NCBI GenBank assembly: GCA_902517885.1
Contig: CABYDZ010000003.1
Coordinates: 62,001-126,000 of the forward strand
Direction: 5' to 3'
Length of the DNA: 64,000 bases
From: an uncultured Pelagibacteraceae bacterium
GTDB lineage: Bacteria; Pseudomonadota; Alphaproteobacteria; Pelagibacterales; AG-422-B15
Every line of letters starts with the position of its first letter. The first letter of the stretch is position 1. Below, piece by piece: positions 62,818 through 64,000 of the stretch. The translations under genes and the position numbers were made by a program. The notes below the pieces were generated by a model. It saw only the letters and a list, made by a program, of their open reading frames with translations, ran no database searches and had not been told where the DNA came from.

Positions 62818-64000
62818 TCAAGAGAGATTATACGCTTGAGCTACTACTTCTATTGGATGCATTGAAATATAATTAGAGTCTTTGTCTTCGTTTAAAAACT
62901 CATTAAGGTGCTTGCAAGCAAGTGGGCAATCTGAAACCATTAACTTATTTTTCTTATTTTTAATTTGTCTAGCTGTTGCTTTGCCGTACTTATTTGCGGA
63001 CTTTCGAGTTTTCTTCATAACTCCAAAAGTTCCTCCATGCCCTGCGCACTTTTCTACAACATCAACTTTTGTATCAGGTAATTTCTTTAACATCTCCATA
63101 GCTTTATTACCCATGTTCTGAGCTCTTGCGTGACACGCATTGTGGACAGTCACTCCTCCATCAAGAGAATTGAGACCTTCAACTAATCCCTCTTTTTTAC
63201 TTATATCAACGATAAACTCATCAATATCAAAAACATTTTTTGATAGTTTTTTAACATTTTCGTTATTAGGATTGAGAAGTGGCCACTCAAATTTAAGCAT
63301 GAGTCCACAACTCGCAGTTAAAGTAACGATTTGATATCCCCGGTCTATCAAGCTACAGAGTTCTTCAGAAACAATTTCTGATTGTTTAATTACTTTTTCA
63401 TGCTGAGCTTGCTCTAAATGTGGCATGCCGCAGCATCCGGGATATGAAGAAATAGTTTCAACACCATTATGGTTTAGTACTTTTTGAGCAGCGATTCCAA
63501 CCTTTGAATTATTGAAATTTACATAGCACGTTGAGTAAATTGCGACTTTTCTTCCGAAGGCAGGTGCATTTGTGTTTACTTTAATATCAATTTTCTCTGA
63601 TAATTCATGGAATGTCTTTTTTTCGAACTTAGGTAACTCAGCGTCTTTATCAATGCCACTTATCATCTCCAGTGGACGCCGTGTTAGACTATTTTTTTTA
63701 TCGGAACTCCAGTTTGCAAGAGTAGGAGAAATTTTGGCAAGATTAGCGTTGCGATCTATTTTAGCCAACTCTTTAGGAATTTTTGGCAACTTATTTTGCT
63801 TATCCTGAAAAGTTCTATAACGCAACATAAGGTGAGGAAAATCAATGTTAAACTCATGTGGTGGAACATATGGACATTTAGTCATGAAACACATGTCACA
63901 TAGTGTACATTTGTCTGTAATGTCTTCGAAATCTTTCTTGGTGAGATCATCAACTGATTCATTTGGAGAGTCATCAATCAAATCAAATAACGTCGGAAAG
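62818..64000 (-). CDS. Heterodisulfide reductase-related (GlpC-like) Fe-S oxidoreductase, N-terminus outside window
   Basis: CTLCDMCFMTKCPYVPPHEF Fe-S cluster motif; YPGCCGMPHLEQ; HACHARAQNMG. The frame stays open upstream of the track ATG (FPTLFDLIDDSPNES...), so the gene is truncated by the window edge. Confidence 0.9.
   Translation of the reverse strand, partial: FPTLFDLIDDSPNESVDDLTKKDFEDITDKCTLCDMCFMTKCPYVPPHEFNIDFPHLMLRYRTFQDKQNKLPKIPKELAKIDRNANLAKISPTLANWSSDKKNSLTRRPLEMISGIDKDAELPKFEKKTFHELSEKIDIKVNTNAPAFGRKVAIYSTCYVNFNNSKVGIAAQKVLNHNGVETISSYPGCCGMPHLEQAQHEKVIKQSEIVSEELCSLIDRGYQIVTLTASCGLMLKFEWPLLNPNNENVKKLSKNVFDIDEFIVDISKKEGLVEGLNSLDGGVTVHNACHARAQNMGNKAMEMLKKLPDTKVDVVEKCAGHGGTFGVMKKTRKSANKYGKATARQIKNKKNKLMVSDCPLACKHLNEFLNEDKDSNYISMHPIEVVAQAYNLS

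Overview
AT-rich, gene-dense 64 kb chromosomal window. Gene families, synteny and the SOS motif suggest a streamlined (probably marine) alphaproteobacterium; this is inferred from family recognition, not from a database search. I saw no rRNA, tRNA, CRISPR array, transposase or prophage. Landmarks are: (i) an amine/polyamine-type catabolic island with a BetI-like regulator (1-6.6 kb); (ii) a branched-chain amino acid/amide-type ABC importer livGFHM with a convergent lipoprotein-like binding protein (9.8-14.9 kb); (iii) umuDC behind an exact alphaproteobacterial-type LexA box; (iv) amtB; (v) a DUF3604 / small membrane protein / PpiC / HupE-UreJ divergent cluster (20.2-24.9 kb) next to an alkylsulfatase and a TauD-family dioxygenase; (vi) a reduced version of the alphaproteobacterial pckA-chvI-chvG-ahcY-tsaE-amgK-murU block; (vii) polA with a nucleotidyltransferase-cupin fusion and a small NDUFS6-type zinc finger protein; (viii) a ferritin-like diiron protein beside RegB/RegA; (ix) the gyrB-recF-dnaN-dnaA-rpsT-mutM-ubiE-ubiB-coaBC-dut block; (x) a DUF3501 / Fe-S oxidoreductase pair. 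The best candidate for an undescribed system is the DUF3604-PpiC-HupE cluster, including a 54-aa membrane protein missing from the ORF track. The diiron protein with its palindromic operator-like element is the second candidate.
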